Positions 46,667 through 55,585 of a DNA stretch of 63,698 nt are shown piece by piece (position 1 is the stretch's first letter; the number at the start of each line of letters is the position of its first letter). The stretch spans positions 1-63,698 of the forward strand of contig OMZS01000019.1 of the NCBI GenBank assembly GCA_900315565.1. The letters run 5' to 3'. The DNA is from an uncultured Prevotellaceae bacterium (GTDB lineage Bacteria > Bacteroidota > Bacteroidia > Bacteroidales > Bacteroidaceae). Made by a program: the position numbers and the translations under genes. Under the pieces are notes generated by a model, which saw only the letters and a program-made list of their open reading frames with translations, was not told where the DNA came from and made no database searches.

Positions 46667-47470
46667 CTACTTCAGGTTTTTGACAAACGACCATGCACTT
46701 TCGCACGACTTCACCTTGATGAGCGTCTCGTCGCCTACGATGTATTCCGACACACCCTGACGCGGTGCGCCGTGGTGCCAGTCGTAGGTGTACCCCATCT
46801 GCGTCCAGGGCAGCGGACTGTCGTCCTCGTAGGCGGCCGCCACGCTGTAGCGGTACCACTCGCGGAAGTTGGTCTCGCCTATCTTATAGTTCTCGTCGGC
46901 ATAGTCGGGAAACTCCAGTCCCACCGACGTAGTGGTGATGTCGGGGTCGTGAGCAGGGCGGAACATTCCAGCCGGATCGGCATAGAAGCTCACCATGATG
47001 TCGTAGTCGCAGTCGGGACTCAGGCCGTACATCTGCAGCAGTCGCATGTGCGCCCCAATGCTGTCGAGCCCCTCGAAGGCAGCACTGCGGTTGGCCCAGT
47101 CGGCGGGCAACGACACCCACGTTCCCATCTCGCGGTCAATGCGATACACATCGTCGCGCCCGAAAAATTTCTTCATGCGGCTCGAATCTACCAGCGTCAC
47201 CACGAGCACCATGTCGCGCCCGTCAATGGTTTTCCACTCCTGGCCGGGGGTGCCTTTCTTCACGGGCATCAGCTGATGAGATATTTTCGACGAGTCGAGT
47301 TTCTGGGCGTCGGCAATGGCTGCCGAAAGGTCGGCCTGCAATGCCGAATCGTTTTCATACCACGCCTGTTCCTGCCCGCCAGCCTCACGTTGGCCGCCTT
47401 TCGACAGCCACCACCAGCCACCGGCCAGCAACAACAGCAGCACAACAAGTGCAATCAGTTTTTTGTTCAT
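46667..47470 (-). CDS. Membrane-anchored protein of unknown function
   Basis: 267 residues. One N-terminal hydrophobic helix (LIALVVLLLLLAGGWWWL) without a lipobox suggests an inner-membrane-anchored periplasmic protein. The soluble part is acidic with many Trp/Tyr (TWVSLPADWANRS, YTYDWHHGAPRQGVSEYIVG). No recognised domain. It lies 24 bp after the YARHG gene and is probably co-expressed. GC content returns to the core level here, marking the right edge of the cassette. Confidence 0.6.
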   Translation of the reverse strand: MNKKLIALVVLLLLLAGGWWWLSKGGQREAGGQEQAWYENDSALQADLSAAIADAQKLDSSKISHQLMPVKKGTPGQEWKTIDGRDMVLVVTLVDSSRMKKFFGRDDVYRIDREMGTWVSLPADWANRSAAFEGLDSIGAHMRLLQMYGLSPDCDYDIMVSFYADPAGMFRPAHDPDITTTSVGLEFPDYADENYKIGETNFREWYRYSVAAAYEDDSPLPWTQMGYTYDWHHGAPRQGVSEYIVGDETLIKVKSCESAWSFVKNLK

Positions 47471-47494
47471 ATCATTGATGGTTTTAGTTATCGG

Positions 47495-48139
47495 TTACTT
47501 GGCTTCCTCGCTCTTAATGAGCTCCAGGTTAGTCTGTTCGATGGGACTGAGCTTAATGGCGGCATTGTTGTTGCCCGGCTTATACCACGGCTGGCGGCCA
47601 AAGTACTGCTGCAAATCCTTCGACTGAAAGCGATAGCCATGGAATGCGAGAATCTTATTGCGCAACAGCCGCAGTTCGGCCTTGGAACCGACACCGCCCA
47701 CCAGCGCCTCATTGAGCAGCGTGTTGTTGACATAGTCCGCAAGATTCCCATCCTCAATTGGCTCCTGGTTTTTCTTGCATTGCTCCTCGTCATCCTCTGT
47801 GAACAAAAGCACCTCGGCGGCATCGCCTTTCGAATTGCGGAAAACAAGGAATTTCACCCCCGAATCATCACGCATATACTGCACCTTGCAGCCAAACAGG
47901 GGCGACTCTTCGGCCTGGCGACTGGGCTGGAACGTAAACCAGCCCGGCTTTCCGTCAACCTTTTCGAGCGTCTTTTCGCTCCAGTCCGACGTTGTCATAT
48001 AGACATACTTGTTCATGCGCACCTCCTGCACGGTCCAAAGCTGATAACCGTCCCAGAACTTGTCGCCCTCGTTGATGGTCTGTGCCTGAGCGAGCACTGC
48101 CACGAAGAGCGTCAGCATTGTTAAAAGCACCTTCTTCAT
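47495..48139 (-). CDS. YARHG-domain secreted protein
   Basis: 214 residues. Signal peptide to VLAQAQ. The C-terminal segment LRLLRNKILAFHGYRFQSKDLQQYFGRQPWYKP matches the YARHG domain, an extracellular module of unknown function known by that conserved motif. The N-terminal 130 residues form beta strands (KFWDGYQLWTVQEVRMNKYVYMTTSD). The promoter is at 48224-48254; downstream gene at 46667. Confidence 0.75.
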   Translation of the reverse strand: MKKVLLTMLTLFVAVLAQAQTINEGDKFWDGYQLWTVQEVRMNKYVYMTTSDWSEKTLEKVDGKPGWFTFQPSRQAEESPLFGCKVQYMRDDSGVKFLVFRNSKGDAAEVLLFTEDDEEQCKKNQEPIEDGNLADYVNNTLLNEALVGGVGSKAELRLLRNKILAFHGYRFQSKDLQQYFGRQPWYKPGNNNAAIKLSPIEQTNLELIKSEEAK

Positions 48140-48223
48140 ATCATCATCAGTTTTTAATAAACATAATCACTCACGTTGTAACCGCATGGATAATTTCTGT
48201 TCATGCCGCATGGTTTATCGATG

Positions 48224-48254
48224 CAAAGATAACAAAAAACTGCGAGAACAACAA
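48224..48254 (-). promoter_or_regulatory. YARHG gene promoter
   Basis: On the minus strand, TTG (48254-48252), 20 nt, TATCTTTG (48231-48224). The leader is about 80 nt. Confidence 0.65.
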
Positions 48255-48378
48255 TAGGAATGAGAAATAATACAGAAAATGAAGACTTTTGGACCCTCCG
48301 GCACAGTTTAACGGCTGTTAACTCGTGCATGACGCCAACTTTTTTGGCAGTGACGAAAATAAAACCTTATTTTGCACT

Positions 48379-48422
48379 CAGATTTACTAGAGAATCTGAA
48401 CGCCGCGCCGAGCGTTATTTCC
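48379..48422 (-). repeat. Dispersed CTAGA palindrome element, copy 6
   Basis: Read on the minus strand: GGAAATAAC, one base, CTCGGC (48412-48407), 8 nt, CAGATTCTCTAGTAAATCTG (48398-48379). Palindrome bases differ, but the two halves have changed together so pairing is kept. Confidence 0.65.
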
Positions 48423-48452
48423 GCAGTACTGAAGATGGGAAAAATAGCGTGC

Positions 48453-48513
48453 GGTGATAGGTGATGGGGGGTGGGTGATAGGTGATAGGTGATGGGTGGT
48501 GGGTGATGGGTGG
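48453..48513. repeat. GGTGATA-type short tandem array
   Basis: About eight imperfect 7-8 bp units of GGTGATA, GGTGATGG and GGTGG. No coding or promoter role is visible. Confidence 0.75.
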
Positions 48514-48526
48514 ACAAACAAAAGAA

Positions 48527-48652
48527 ATAATCTCACACAGAGGAAACAGAGTAAAAGGAGTCAAATCTCTGTACCCTCTGTTTCCTCTGTGAGAGATTAT
48601 CTACTCTGTGTGAGATTATCTACTCTGTGTGAGATTATCTACTCTGTGTGAA
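48527..48652. repeat. 25-bp inverted repeat plus three 19-bp direct repeats
   Basis: Arms at 48527-48551 and 48576-48600 pair with one mismatch over a 24-nt loop. The right end (GAGATTATCTACTCTGTGT) is then repeated three times to 48652. The module sits 60-190 bp upstream of the HU-like gene and may regulate it or terminate opposing transcripts. Confidence 0.75.
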
Positions 48653-48714
48653 TAAGCTCTGTTAGAAAAGAAATATCGTGAAGTTGAACTATAAAAAGAC
48701 AAGGAGAACGAAAA

Positions 48715-49281
48715 ATGAAGTACAGAATGACGAAAGAAAAACGGCAGTCTCTGAAGAACTTCGGACGGTGGCGAGCCGTGGCAGTACACGAGCAGACGGT
48801 GGAGACGCAGCAAATCGTAAAAGAGGTGTGCCGCCGCACGGGGGCCTCGCGCGGGTCGGTGGTGGCGGTGCTGGCCGAGCTGTCGGCAGTGGTGTGCGAG
48901 CATTTGCGCCGTGGCGACCGCGTGCGGATTGACGATTTCGGACTGCTGAAACTAGAAATTGAGGGCGACAAGGTGGACAGCGTCGAGGAGTTTGAGACAG
49001 AAAAACACATCCGTGGCGTCCGGCTGCATGTGCTGGCCGAGAGTCGCCACGGAAGGCAGGCGCTTTACAGCGCAATAAGCTTTGAAAAAATCGGGGTTAA
49101 TTTTCCTCCTCAGCCTCCTCACGGGCACGTTTCTCCTCGTCGAGCAGCTGGAAGTCTTTTTTGCGCAGCACAAACGAGTTGGAAAGATATTTCTCGCGCA
49201 CAATCTTGTTCTCAGCCAGCTCCTCGGGCTTGCCCTGGAAGAGAATCTTTCCTTCGAACAGCAGATAGGCGCGGTCCGTAA
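48715..49281 (+). CDS. HU/IHF-like DNA-binding protein, possible 3' frameshift
   Basis: Residues 1-125 are an HU-type fold as found in Bacteroidetes HU-like proteins: VEVCRR-type helices, [39 protein letters not shown] and the end FEKI. Such proteins normally stop about there. Here the frame goes on for some 60 residues antisense to lptB, with composition unlike a real domain. A six-A run at 49085-49090 precedes the end. One extra A, or slippage, would give a stop at TTAA 49097-49100, the same bases that encode the lptB stop. Confidence 0.7.
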   Translation: MKYRMTKEKRQSLKNFGRWRAVAVHEQTVETQQIVKEVCRRTGASRGSVVAVLAELSAVVCEHLRRGDRVRIDDFGLLKLEIEGDKVDSVEEFETEKHIRGVRLHVLAESRHGRQALYSAISFEKIGVNFPPQPPHGHVSPRRAAGSLFCAAQTSWKDISRAQSCSQPAPRACPGRESFLRTADRRGP

Positions 49282-49918
49282 TGGTGAGCGTCTCCTGCAC
49301 GTTGTGGTCGGTGATGAGAATGCCGATGTTGCGATATTTCAGCCGCCAAACAATGTGCTGAATGTCCTCCACGGCAATAGGGTCGACACCGGCAAAGGGC
49401 TCGTCGAGCATGATGAACTTGGGCTCGATGGCCAGACAGCGCGCAATCTCGGTGCGGCGGCGCTCACCACCAGAGAGCTGGTCGCCCTTGTTCTTGCGCA
49501 CCTTGCCCAGACGAAACTCGGCTATGAGACTTTCGAGCTTTTCCAGCTGGTAGGCGCGGGGCTTGCCCGTCATTTCGAGCACGGCCATGATATTGTCCTC
49601 CACGCTGAGCTTGCGAAACACGCTGGCCTCCTGCGGCAAGTAGCCGATGCCGGCGCGGGCGCGCTTGTACACGGGATAGTCGGTGATTTCCTGGTCGCCC
49701 AGATACACGTGGCCGCCGTTGGGAAGCACCAAGCCCGTGGTCATGTAAAACGAGGTGGTTTTGCCGGCACCGTTGGGCCCCAGCAGACCCACTATTTCGC
49801 CCTGCTTCACGTCGAACGCCACATCGTTCACCACCGTGCGCTTGCCATAGCGCTTCACCAGTCCCTCGGTGCGTAGCACCAGGTGCTGCTGCTCTTGCAT
49901 TTCGTTTGTCGTATCCAT
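49097..49918 (-). CDS. lptB: LPS export ABC ATPase LptB
   Basis: Cytoplasmic ATPase that drives lipopolysaccharide extraction by LptFG towards LptC/A/D. 273 residues. Walker [33 protein letters not shown], signature [13 protein letters not shown], Walker [14 protein letters not shown], switch [12 protein letters not shown]-terminal acidic extension of about 25 residues (REEAEEEN) goes beyond the usual 241. Divergent from mlaE through mirrored promoters; the two lipid transport systems therefore share a control region. Confidence 0.93.
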   Translation of the reverse strand: MDTTNEMQEQQHLVLRTEGLVKRYGKRTVVNDVAFDVKQGEIVGLLGPNGAGKTTSFYMTTGLVLPNGGHVYLGDQEITDYPVYKRARAGIGYLPQEASVFRKLSVEDNIMAVLEMTGKPRAYQLEKLESLIAEFRLGKVRKNKGDQLSGGERRRTEIARCLAIEPKFIMLDEPFAGVDPIAVEDIQHIVWRLKYRNIGILITDHNVQETLTITDRAYLLFEGKILFQGKPEELAENKIVREKYLSNSFVLRKKDFQLLDEEKRAREEAEEEN

Positions 49919-49938
49919 ATCGCTGCGATTATTGGGTG

Positions 49939-50018
49939 CAAAGGTACGACGAAACGGGCGAATTTCAAAAGAAAAATCTTAAATTCTTTTGCTTTTTGCC
50001 CGTTTCGTCGTACCTTTG
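49939..50018. promoter_or_regulatory. Mirrored divergent promoters, lptB / mlaE
   Basis: The minus strand has TTG (49968-49966), 19 nt, TACCTTTG (49946-49939). The plus strand has TTG (49989-49991), 19 nt, TACCTTTG (50011-50018). The 21-bp outer arms (49939-49959 and 49998-50018) are exact complements. With six mismatches the match extends over 35 bp, i.e. the complete promoter. Confidence 0.88.
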
Positions 50019-50040
50019 TAGTCAAAATCCTACAAGAGCC

Positions 50041-50787
50041 ATGTTTATCACAAAATATCTGGTATCGCTGGGCCACTACATGCAGCTCATGGGGCGCACC
50101 TTCGCGCGTCCTGAACGCATGCGCATGTTTCTCAAGCAGTATGTCAAGGAAATGTCGCAGCTGGGTGTCGACAGTATCGGCATTGTGCTGCTCATATCGT
50201 TTTTCATAGGTGCCGTCATCTGCATCCAGATGAAGGTGAACATCGAGAGCCCGTGGATGCCGCGCTGGGTGGCCGGCTACACCACGCGCGAAATCATGCT
50301 GCTGGAGTTCTCGTCGAGCATCATGTGTCTGATTCTCTCGGGAAAGGTGGGCTCGAACATTGCCTCAGAGCTGGGCACCATGCGTGTGACTCAGCAGATT
50401 GACGCACTCGAAATCATGGGCGTCAATTCGGCGTCCTATCTCATACTGCCCAAGATAGCCGGGCTTATCACCATCATGCCCGTGCTGGTGATTTTCTCCT
50501 CGGCAGCAGGCATCTTGGGTGCCTATGGTACGGCTTACGTAGGCCATATCCTATCGCCCGACGACCTGACACTGGGCCTGCAGCACGACTTCAAACCCTG
50601 GTTCATGTGGATGAGCATCATCAAGAGCCTGTTCTTTGCCTTCATCATCAGCAGTGTCAGCTCGTTTTTCGGCTACACCGTAGAGGGCGGCTCCGTTGAA
50701 GTGGGCAAGGCCAGCACCACCGCAGTTGTCAACTCCAGCGTTCTGATTCTTTTCTCAGATGTATTCCTAACACAATTGTTATCATGA
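50041..50787 (+). CDS. mlaE: MlaE-family lipid transport permease
   Basis: Inner-membrane permease of the Mla phospholipid transporter that maintains outer-membrane asymmetry. 248 residues from ATG 50041. Five or so membrane helices, with the family segments IGAVICIQMK, LEFSSSIMCLILSGKVGSNIASELGTMRVTQQIDALEIMGVN and SSFFGYTVEGGSVEVGKASTTAVV. Its stop overlaps the mlaF start by 4 bp. No MlaD-type binding protein follows. Confidence 0.92.
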   Translation: MFITKYLVSLGHYMQLMGRTFARPERMRMFLKQYVKEMSQLGVDSIGIVLLISFFIGAVICIQMKVNIESPWMPRWVAGYTTREIMLLEFSSSIMCLILSGKVGSNIASELGTMRVTQQIDALEIMGVNSASYLILPKIAGLITIMPVLVIFSSAAGILGAYGTAYVGHILSPDDLTLGLQHDFKPWFMWMSIIKSLFFAFIISSVSSFFGYTVEGGSVEVGKASTTAVVNSSVLILFSDVFLTQLLS

Positions 50788-51557
50788 TCGAAGTAAAGAG
50801 TCTTTATAAAAGTTTTGAAGATAAAGAGGTCTTACACGACATCAATACCGTGTTTGAAGACGGCAAGACGAACCTGATTATCGGACAGTCGGGGTCGGGA
50901 AAGACCGTGCTGATGAAAAACCTGGTGGGACTGCTCGACCCCACCAGCGGACAAGTGCTCTACGACGGGCGCGACTTTGTGAAGATGAGCAAACGCGAGA
51001 AAGTGATGATGCGGCGCGAAATGGGCATGATATTCCAGAGCGCAGCCCTCTTCGACTCGCTCACGGTGCTGGAAAACGTCATGTTCCCCCTCGACATGTT
51101 CTCTACCGACAGCTACGGACGACGGCGCAAACGCGCCATGGAATGCCTGGAGCGCGTCAACCTGAAAGGAGCCGAGCACAAATTTCCCGCCGAAATCTCT
51201 GGCGGCATGCAGAAGCGCGTGGCCATCGCACGCGCCATTGTGCTCAACCCCAAATACCTGTTCTGCGACGAGCCCAACTCGGGTCTCGACCCGAAAACCA
51301 GCCTCGTCATCGACGACCTGCTGCACAGCATCACCCACGACCTCGACATCACCACCATCATCAATACCCACGACATGAACTCGGTGATGGGCATCGGCGA
51401 AAACATTGTCTTCATCTACGAAGGCTGCAAGGAATGGCAGGGCGTGAGCCACGACATCATGCAGTCGGAAAACCGACGGCTCACCGACTTTATCTTCGCC
51501 AGCAACCTGCAAAAGAAAATGCGCGAAGCAATCATAGAAAATGGCCTCCAGATTTAA
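50784..51557 (+). CDS. mlaF: MlaF-family ABC ATPase
   Basis: ATPase partner of MlaE. 257 residues. Walker A GQSGSGKT, FQSAALFDSLTVLENVMFPL typical of Mla/Mkl ATPases, signature ISGGMQKRVAIARA, Walker B YLFCDEPNSGLDP, THDMNSV. Coupled to mlaE by an ATGA overlap. Its last codons form the left arm of the terminator. Confidence 0.92.
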   Translation: MIEVKSLYKSFEDKEVLHDINTVFEDGKTNLIIGQSGSGKTVLMKNLVGLLDPTSGQVLYDGRDFVKMSKREKVMMRREMGMIFQSAALFDSLTVLENVMFPLDMFSTDSYGRRRKRAMECLERVNLKGAEHKFPAEISGGMQKRVAIARAIVLNPKYLFCDEPNSGLDPKTSLVIDDLLHSITHDLDITTIINTHDMNSVMGIGENIVFIYEGCKEWQGVSHDIMQSENRRLTDFIFASNLQKKMREAIIENGLQI

Positions 51558-51578
51558 TGCTCCGGAGGCCATTTTTTT
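51538..51578. terminator. Terminator overlapping the mlaF stop codon
   Basis: 12-bp stem AAAATGGCCTCC/GGAGGCCATTTT (51538-51549, 51564-51575) followed by T-run. The left arm is coding. May also serve the opposing gene at 51614. Confidence 0.85.
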
Positions 51579-51613
51579 GTTAACAGTATTCTTGAGGGAA
51601 GAAACTAACAGCT

Positions 51614-53482
51614 TTACTTCATCAGCCGCTTGCGGCCATTTTCAACAACGATACCGCGATAGTTGCTACCCACACGCTGTCCGCTGAGGTTGTAGCGAGC
51701 GGACTGCTTGTCGGCCGAAACTTCGGTAAGGCTGATGCCGGTAGGCTCGCCAATGGCAGACTTGGCAGCACTGATAATCTTGCCCGACACGCCGTCGAGA
51801 AGCAGCACAATGGCCGTGAGTCGCGATTTGTCCTGTATGAGTGTATTGCCAGAAATATCACCATTGAAGAAACTATCGATGGCTTTACCGTCGCTCACGG
51901 TAGCGGGCAGCGAGCCGTCCACACCGTCGAGCACCGACCATCCGGCCACAGCCACATGATTGAATTCAAGACCGCTCACCTCGTAGGGGGCCGAATACCA
52001 AAATGCCATGTTCTTGTCGCCCGACTGGCCCGAAAAATAGTTTCTCTGCTTCCAAGAGTCATCTTTCATGCCATCTTCGGTCAGCAAATAGGCCAGCGAA
52101 TAGTTGGCGCCAGTGTCACTGAAATTGAACACGGTCTTCGTCTTGAAGCTCACTTCTTTTTTGCTATTATCGGCCCATGTAGCGTTCAGAGCCACGGTGC
52201 CAGGCGACAGTCCCTTGCTGACAAGGTCAATACCATCGTTCAATTCGGTTGGATAGATGTCAAGCTCGCGATTAACAAGTACGGTTGGGAAAGAGGAAAC
52301 GTAGCTGTCGATGACATCATCAAAGTCCTCAACCGCCATCTCGTCACCTGCGTGAACGGCGATGGGAATCACCTTGTCGCCATACTTCTTTTCCATCAAC
52401 TCCATGTAAGTGATGCCCACAGGACAATATTGGCACCAAGTGCCAGTGAACTCCTCGGCCACAGGCATAGGACTGGCCGACTTCGACACCGACACCACCT
52501 TGCCTTCACTCTCGTTGCCGCTATTCAGATCGTTGGCTTTGCCGTTGACTTTGGTAATGGTGATGGTCTTCCCGAAAGCACCTACACTGCCTTCGCCGTT
52601 CATGCTGACTTCCAGCACGCCCGTGCCCTTAAAATCATCGATGCTTACATTAACCGTTTTCTCGCCTTGGGTCACGCCGTCGCCCTTGACGGTATAGGCT
52701 ACGCTGGTGACTGGATTCTGACCTTCGTTGACAATGGGAATGCTGAAAGAGTTTGTTTTCGCACCGTTCAGCGAATACGCGATGCCGAAATCTGCTATCG
52801 ATACGCCATTATCGGGCAGCTTTCCGCTCACCAGGACAGACCAGACTAAGTTTCCATCGTACTGCACCCATTCTTTTTCAAAGCTGTCAAAGAAGAGGAA
52901 CCCGCCCATACGATTTTTCTCGCTGTCGGTAAAGAGAATAGGAGATCCGGCATAATCACCGCCATTTTTGAGGTCCTTCTCGTCGAACGAAAGTCCCACA
53001 AACAGTCCGTCGTCAGGTATCTTGTGCGATTTTTTGAAGGCCACGTCGTTGAAACTCTCCACTTCGAGCTGGCTCGAGGAAACTGCCACCACTTCCAAAT
53101 CGGCTGACGAACCGTCGGCAGGCAACTCTTTTGAAATCCAAACTTTCACGTTGCTCATGTCCTTCACAATGGGGAAAATGCTGATGGCATCAACCGCAAC
53201 ATCGCTGCCAGCGAAATAATCGCCAGGCAGATAGATGGCCAAATCGTAATGGCCAGCACTCCCATAACCGTCGAGATACCAACCGGCCTCAACGTCGTGG
53301 TTGTTCCACCACATCTGATTGTCGCTCGGCGTAATGCTTGGCGTGCGGCGAACTTTAGAGAGCACCTTGCTACTCCTGAACTGAACTTTTTTCTGAATCG
53401 CTGCTTTCTTTTGCGGCAATTGTGCCGATGCGGCCACAACCAGCGAAAGCAGCACTAACATGCTAAGTAAATGTTTTTTCAT
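51614..53482 (-). CDS. Omp28-type secreted protein with thioredoxin-like CxxC
   Basis: 622 residues. Signal peptide to SAQLP. The N-terminal half is beta-rich (galactose-binding-like, residues 60-215), then an Ig-like region. From about 345 an Omp28/thioredoxin-like fold starts PVAEEFTGTWCQYCPVGITYMELM with the redox motif CQYC. The last 30 residues (ARYNLSGQRVGSNYRGIVVENGRKRLMK) look like a Prevotella-type C-terminal secretion tail of the type IX kind. Likely exported to the surface; disulfide role is inference. Monocistronic. Confidence 0.78.
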   Translation of the reverse strand: MKKHLLSMLVLLSLVVAASAQLPQKKAAIQKKVQFRSSKVLSKVRRTPSITPSDNQMWWNNHDVEAGWYLDGYGSAGHYDLAIYLPGDYFAGSDVAVDAISIFPIVKDMSNVKVWISKELPADGSSADLEVVAVSSSQLEVESFNDVAFKKSHKIPDDGLFVGLSFDEKDLKNGGDYAGSPILFTDSEKNRMGGFLFFDSFEKEWVQYDGNLVWSVLVSGKLPDNGVSIADFGIAYSLNGAKTNSFSIPIVNEGQNPVTSVAYTVKGDGVTQGEKTVNVSIDDFKGTGVLEVSMNGEGSVGAFGKTITITKVNGKANDLNSGNESEGKVVSVSKSASPMPVAEEFTGTWCQYCPVGITYMELMEKKYGDKVIPIAVHAGDEMAVEDFDDVIDSYVSSFPTVLVNRELDIYPTELNDGIDLVSKGLSPGTVALNATWADNSKKEVSFKTKTVFNFSDTGANYSLAYLLTEDGMKDDSWKQRNYFSGQSGDKNMAFWYSAPYEVSGLEFNHVAVAGWSVLDGVDGSLPATVSDGKAIDSFFNGDISGNTLIQDKSRLTAIVLLLDGVSGKIISAAKSAIGEPTGISLTEVSADKQSARYNLSGQRVGSNYRGIVVENGRKRLMK

Positions 53483-53542
53483 CGTTCAATGGTATTTATT
53501 AGTAAGATAAATGTAAAAAGTTTTCTTCTGTATGGAAGTCCG

Positions 53543-53929
53543 TCATCTCATGCGCCACTGCCCATCGTGCTCCACCATGGGAACCACCACCTCCTCGATG
53601 GTGCTGTCGCCAAAACAGACGGCCAGAAAGGCGTTGGCTGCACGTCCTTCCTCGTCGGCAATGCAATTGACGATGCGCACATCGCGCATGCCCTGGTGCT
53701 CTTTTTCCATCTGGGCGGCAAACATGCGCATGTTGTCAACCAACTGGCTGCGATACTCGGCACTGGCACCCTGGCTGTCCTGCCGGGCATCGACAAACGC
53801 CTCGTACTTGCCGCGCAGCAGCAAGTCGTAATACTGTTTGGCTGCCTTTGCCGCCTGCTCTTCGGGATGTCGCGACGAGCAAGCGGAAAAAGCAGCGGCC
53901 AGAATGATAAAATAGAGTATCTGTTTCAT
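53543..53929 (-). CDS. Small lipoprotein, DUF4878-like
   Basis: 128 residues. Leader with lipobox FSAC (Cys 17), helical start EEQAAKAAKQYYDLLLRGKYEAFVDARQ, then strands ending VVPMVEHDGQWRMR. This NTF2-like layout is that of DUF4878 lipoproteins, which is a tentative match. Located 70 bp after der on the same strand. Confidence 0.6.
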   Translation of the reverse strand: MKQILYFIILAAAFSACSSRHPEEQAAKAAKQYYDLLLRGKYEAFVDARQDSQGASAEYRSQLVDNMRMFAAQMEKEHQGMRDVRIVNCIADEEGRAANAFLAVCFGDSTIEEVVVPMVEHDGQWRMR

Positions 53930-53937
53930 TTTATCAC

Positions 53938-53994
53938 AACTCCCAACTCCTAACTCCTAATTCCAAACTCCTAACTCTTAACTCCTAACTCCCC
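53938..53994. repeat. AACTCCT-type short tandem array
   Basis: About seven imperfect units of CAACTCCT, TAACTCCT and TAATTCC fill the gap between der and the lipoprotein gene, leaving little room for other signals. Confidence 0.8.
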
Positions 53995-53998
53995 AGCG

Positions 53999-55312
53999 CT
54001 ACTTCTGGCGTACGAACACATTGATGGGCGAACCCGTGAGCGTCCAGTTCTCGCGTATTTTGTTTTCAAGGAAACGCTTGTAAGGCTCCTTGACGTACTG
54101 AGGCAAATTGGCGTAGAACACGAAGGTGGGAATCTGCGTGTCGGGCACCTGCGACACGTACTTAATTTTGATGTACTTGCCCTTGATAGAGGGTGGCGGA
54201 TAGGCCTCGATGAGCGGAAGCATCACCTCGTTGAGCTTCGAGGTGCCAATCTTTACCTTCCGGTTGAGATACACCTGTTTGGCGGTTTCGAGTACGCGGA
54301 AAATGCGCTGCTTGGTGAGCGCCGAGGCGAAAATAATGGGGAAATCGGTGAACGGAGCCATGCGGTCGCGAATGGCATACTCGAACGTGTCGATAACCTT
54401 CTGCGTCTTGTCCTCCACCAGGTCCCACTTGTTGACCACCACCACCAAACTCTTGTTGTTCTTCTGAATGAGCTGGAAAATGTTCATGTCCTGCGCCTCG
54501 ATGCCGCGCGTGGCATCAATCATCAGTATGCACACGTCGCTGTTCTCTATGGCACGGATGCTGCGCATCACACTGTAGAACTCCAGGTCTTCGGTCACCT
54601 TGTTCTTGCGGCGGATGCCGGCGGTATCGACCAGATAGAAGTCGAAGCCGAACTTGTCGTAACGGGTGTAGATGCTGTCGCGCGTGGTGCCCGCAATTTC
54701 GGTCACAATGTTGCGGTCCTCGCCAATGAAAGCATTGATAAGGCTCGACTTGCCAGCGTTGGGCCGGCCCACCACAGCAAAGCGAGGAATGCCGTCCTCC
54801 ACTTCCTCGGCCTTCACCGACGGCAGTCTCTCTAACACCAGGTCGAGCAGGTCGCCGGTGCCGCTGCCCGTTGCCGAGCTGATGCACTGCGGGTCGCCCA
54901 GACCCAGTTTGTAGAACTCGTAGGAGTCATAAATCTGCTGGTTGTTGTCGGCCTTGTTGGCTACCAGTATCACGGGCAGCTTAGAGCGGCGCAGAATCTG
55001 TGCCACGTCCATATCGAGGTCGGTCAGCCCCGTGGTGACGTCCACCAAGAAAAGAACCAGGTCGGCCTCCTCGGTGGCCACCAACACCTGCTTGCGGATT
55101 TCCTCCTCGAAAATGTCGTCGGATTTGACCACCCATCCACCAGTATCGACCACAGAGAACTCTTTGCCGTTCCACTCGCACTTGCCGTACTGGCGGTCGC
55201 GAGTAGTACCGGCCTCGCTGCTCACTATGGCCTGACGGCTTTTCGTCAGGCGGTTGAAAAGTGTGGATTTGCCCACATTGGGGCGCCCCACTATAGCTAC
55301 TAAACTTGCCAT
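53999..55312 (-). CDS. der: Ribosome-assembly GTPase Der (EngA)
   Basis: Essential GTPase for 50S assembly with two G domains: GRPNVGKST...NKAD, and from about 175 GRPNAGKSS...NKWD. A KH-like C-terminal domain ends NVFVRQK. 437 residues from ATG 55312 ([12 protein letters not shown]). The -7 box TAACTTTG at 55341-55334 (minus) lies inside the longer frame, supporting this start with a leader of about 16 nt. Confidence 0.95.
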   Translation of the reverse strand: MASLVAIVGRPNVGKSTLFNRLTKSRQAIVSSEAGTTRDRQYGKCEWNGKEFSVVDTGGWVVKSDDIFEEEIRKQVLVATEEADLVLFLVDVTTGLTDLDMDVAQILRRSKLPVILVANKADNNQQIYDSYEFYKLGLGDPQCISSATGSGTGDLLDLVLERLPSVKAEEVEDGIPRFAVVGRPNAGKSSLINAFIGEDRNIVTEIAGTTRDSIYTRYDKFGFDFYLVDTAGIRRKNKVTEDLEFYSVMRSIRAIENSDVCILMIDATRGIEAQDMNIFQLIQKNNKSLVVVVNKWDLVEDKTQKVIDTFEYAIRDRMAPFTDFPIIFASALTKQRIFRVLETAKQVYLNRKVKIGTSKLNEVMLPLIEAYPPPSIKGKYIKIKYVSQVPDTQIPTFVFYANLPQYVKEPYKRFLENKIRENWTLTGSPINVFVRQK

Positions 55313-55333
55313 AATCTTCTTTTTTTTCGGCTG

Positions 55334-55341
55334 CAAAGTTA
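55334..55341 (-). promoter_or_regulatory. der -7 box (TAACTTTG)
   Basis: Minus-strand TAnnTTTG match 22 nt before the der ATG. No TTG at the expected distance. Confidence 0.5.
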
Positions 55342-55519
55342 ATCAAAATAATCGAGATACAGAAAAATAGCGCCATATATTTCGTTCCCCACGCTTGAGT
55401 TAGCAGCATTGGGAGAAATGGGCATCTGTCATTCATAAGAGTTTTATTAAAAATCAGGAAAAACAAGAAAAGCAGAATAAAAACAAAGCTGTTTTTCTGT
55501 GTATTTCAGGAGAATTTGC

Positions 55520-55527
55520 TACCTTTG
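55520..55527 (+). promoter_or_regulatory. -7 box of the metal-uptake operon (TACCTTTG)
   Basis: TACCTTTG 59 nt before the first gene. The upstream -33 region is weak (CTG). I do not see an obvious palindromic metalloregulator site around it. Confidence 0.5.
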
Positions 55528-55585
55528 CAGCGATTATTCATGATGCGTGCAGCGCTGAAAGCCTGCAAACGCATTTTCAACCGAT

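Larger units (their letters stand above)
48140..48714. other. Repeat-rich intergenic region between YARHG and HU-like genes
   Basis: No gene supported. In order it contains the YARHG promoter, the minus-strand CTAGA element copy (48379-48422), a GGTGATA/GGTGATGG array (48453-48513), a 25-bp inverted repeat (48527-48600) and 19-bp direct repeats (48592-48652). The 65-codon plus-strand frame at 48260 has no protein-like features. Confidence 0.6.

Noticed and set aside
46772-48124. 450-codon plus-strand open frame
   Set aside because: Antisense to two genes with signal or anchor sequences and a YARHG motif.
48260-48457. 65-codon plus-strand frame
   Set aside because: Runs through the CTAGA element into a simple repeat; composition not protein-like.
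48527-48652. Possible CRISPR-like array
   Set aside because: The 19-bp repeats are directly adjacent without spacers, and no cas gene is present.
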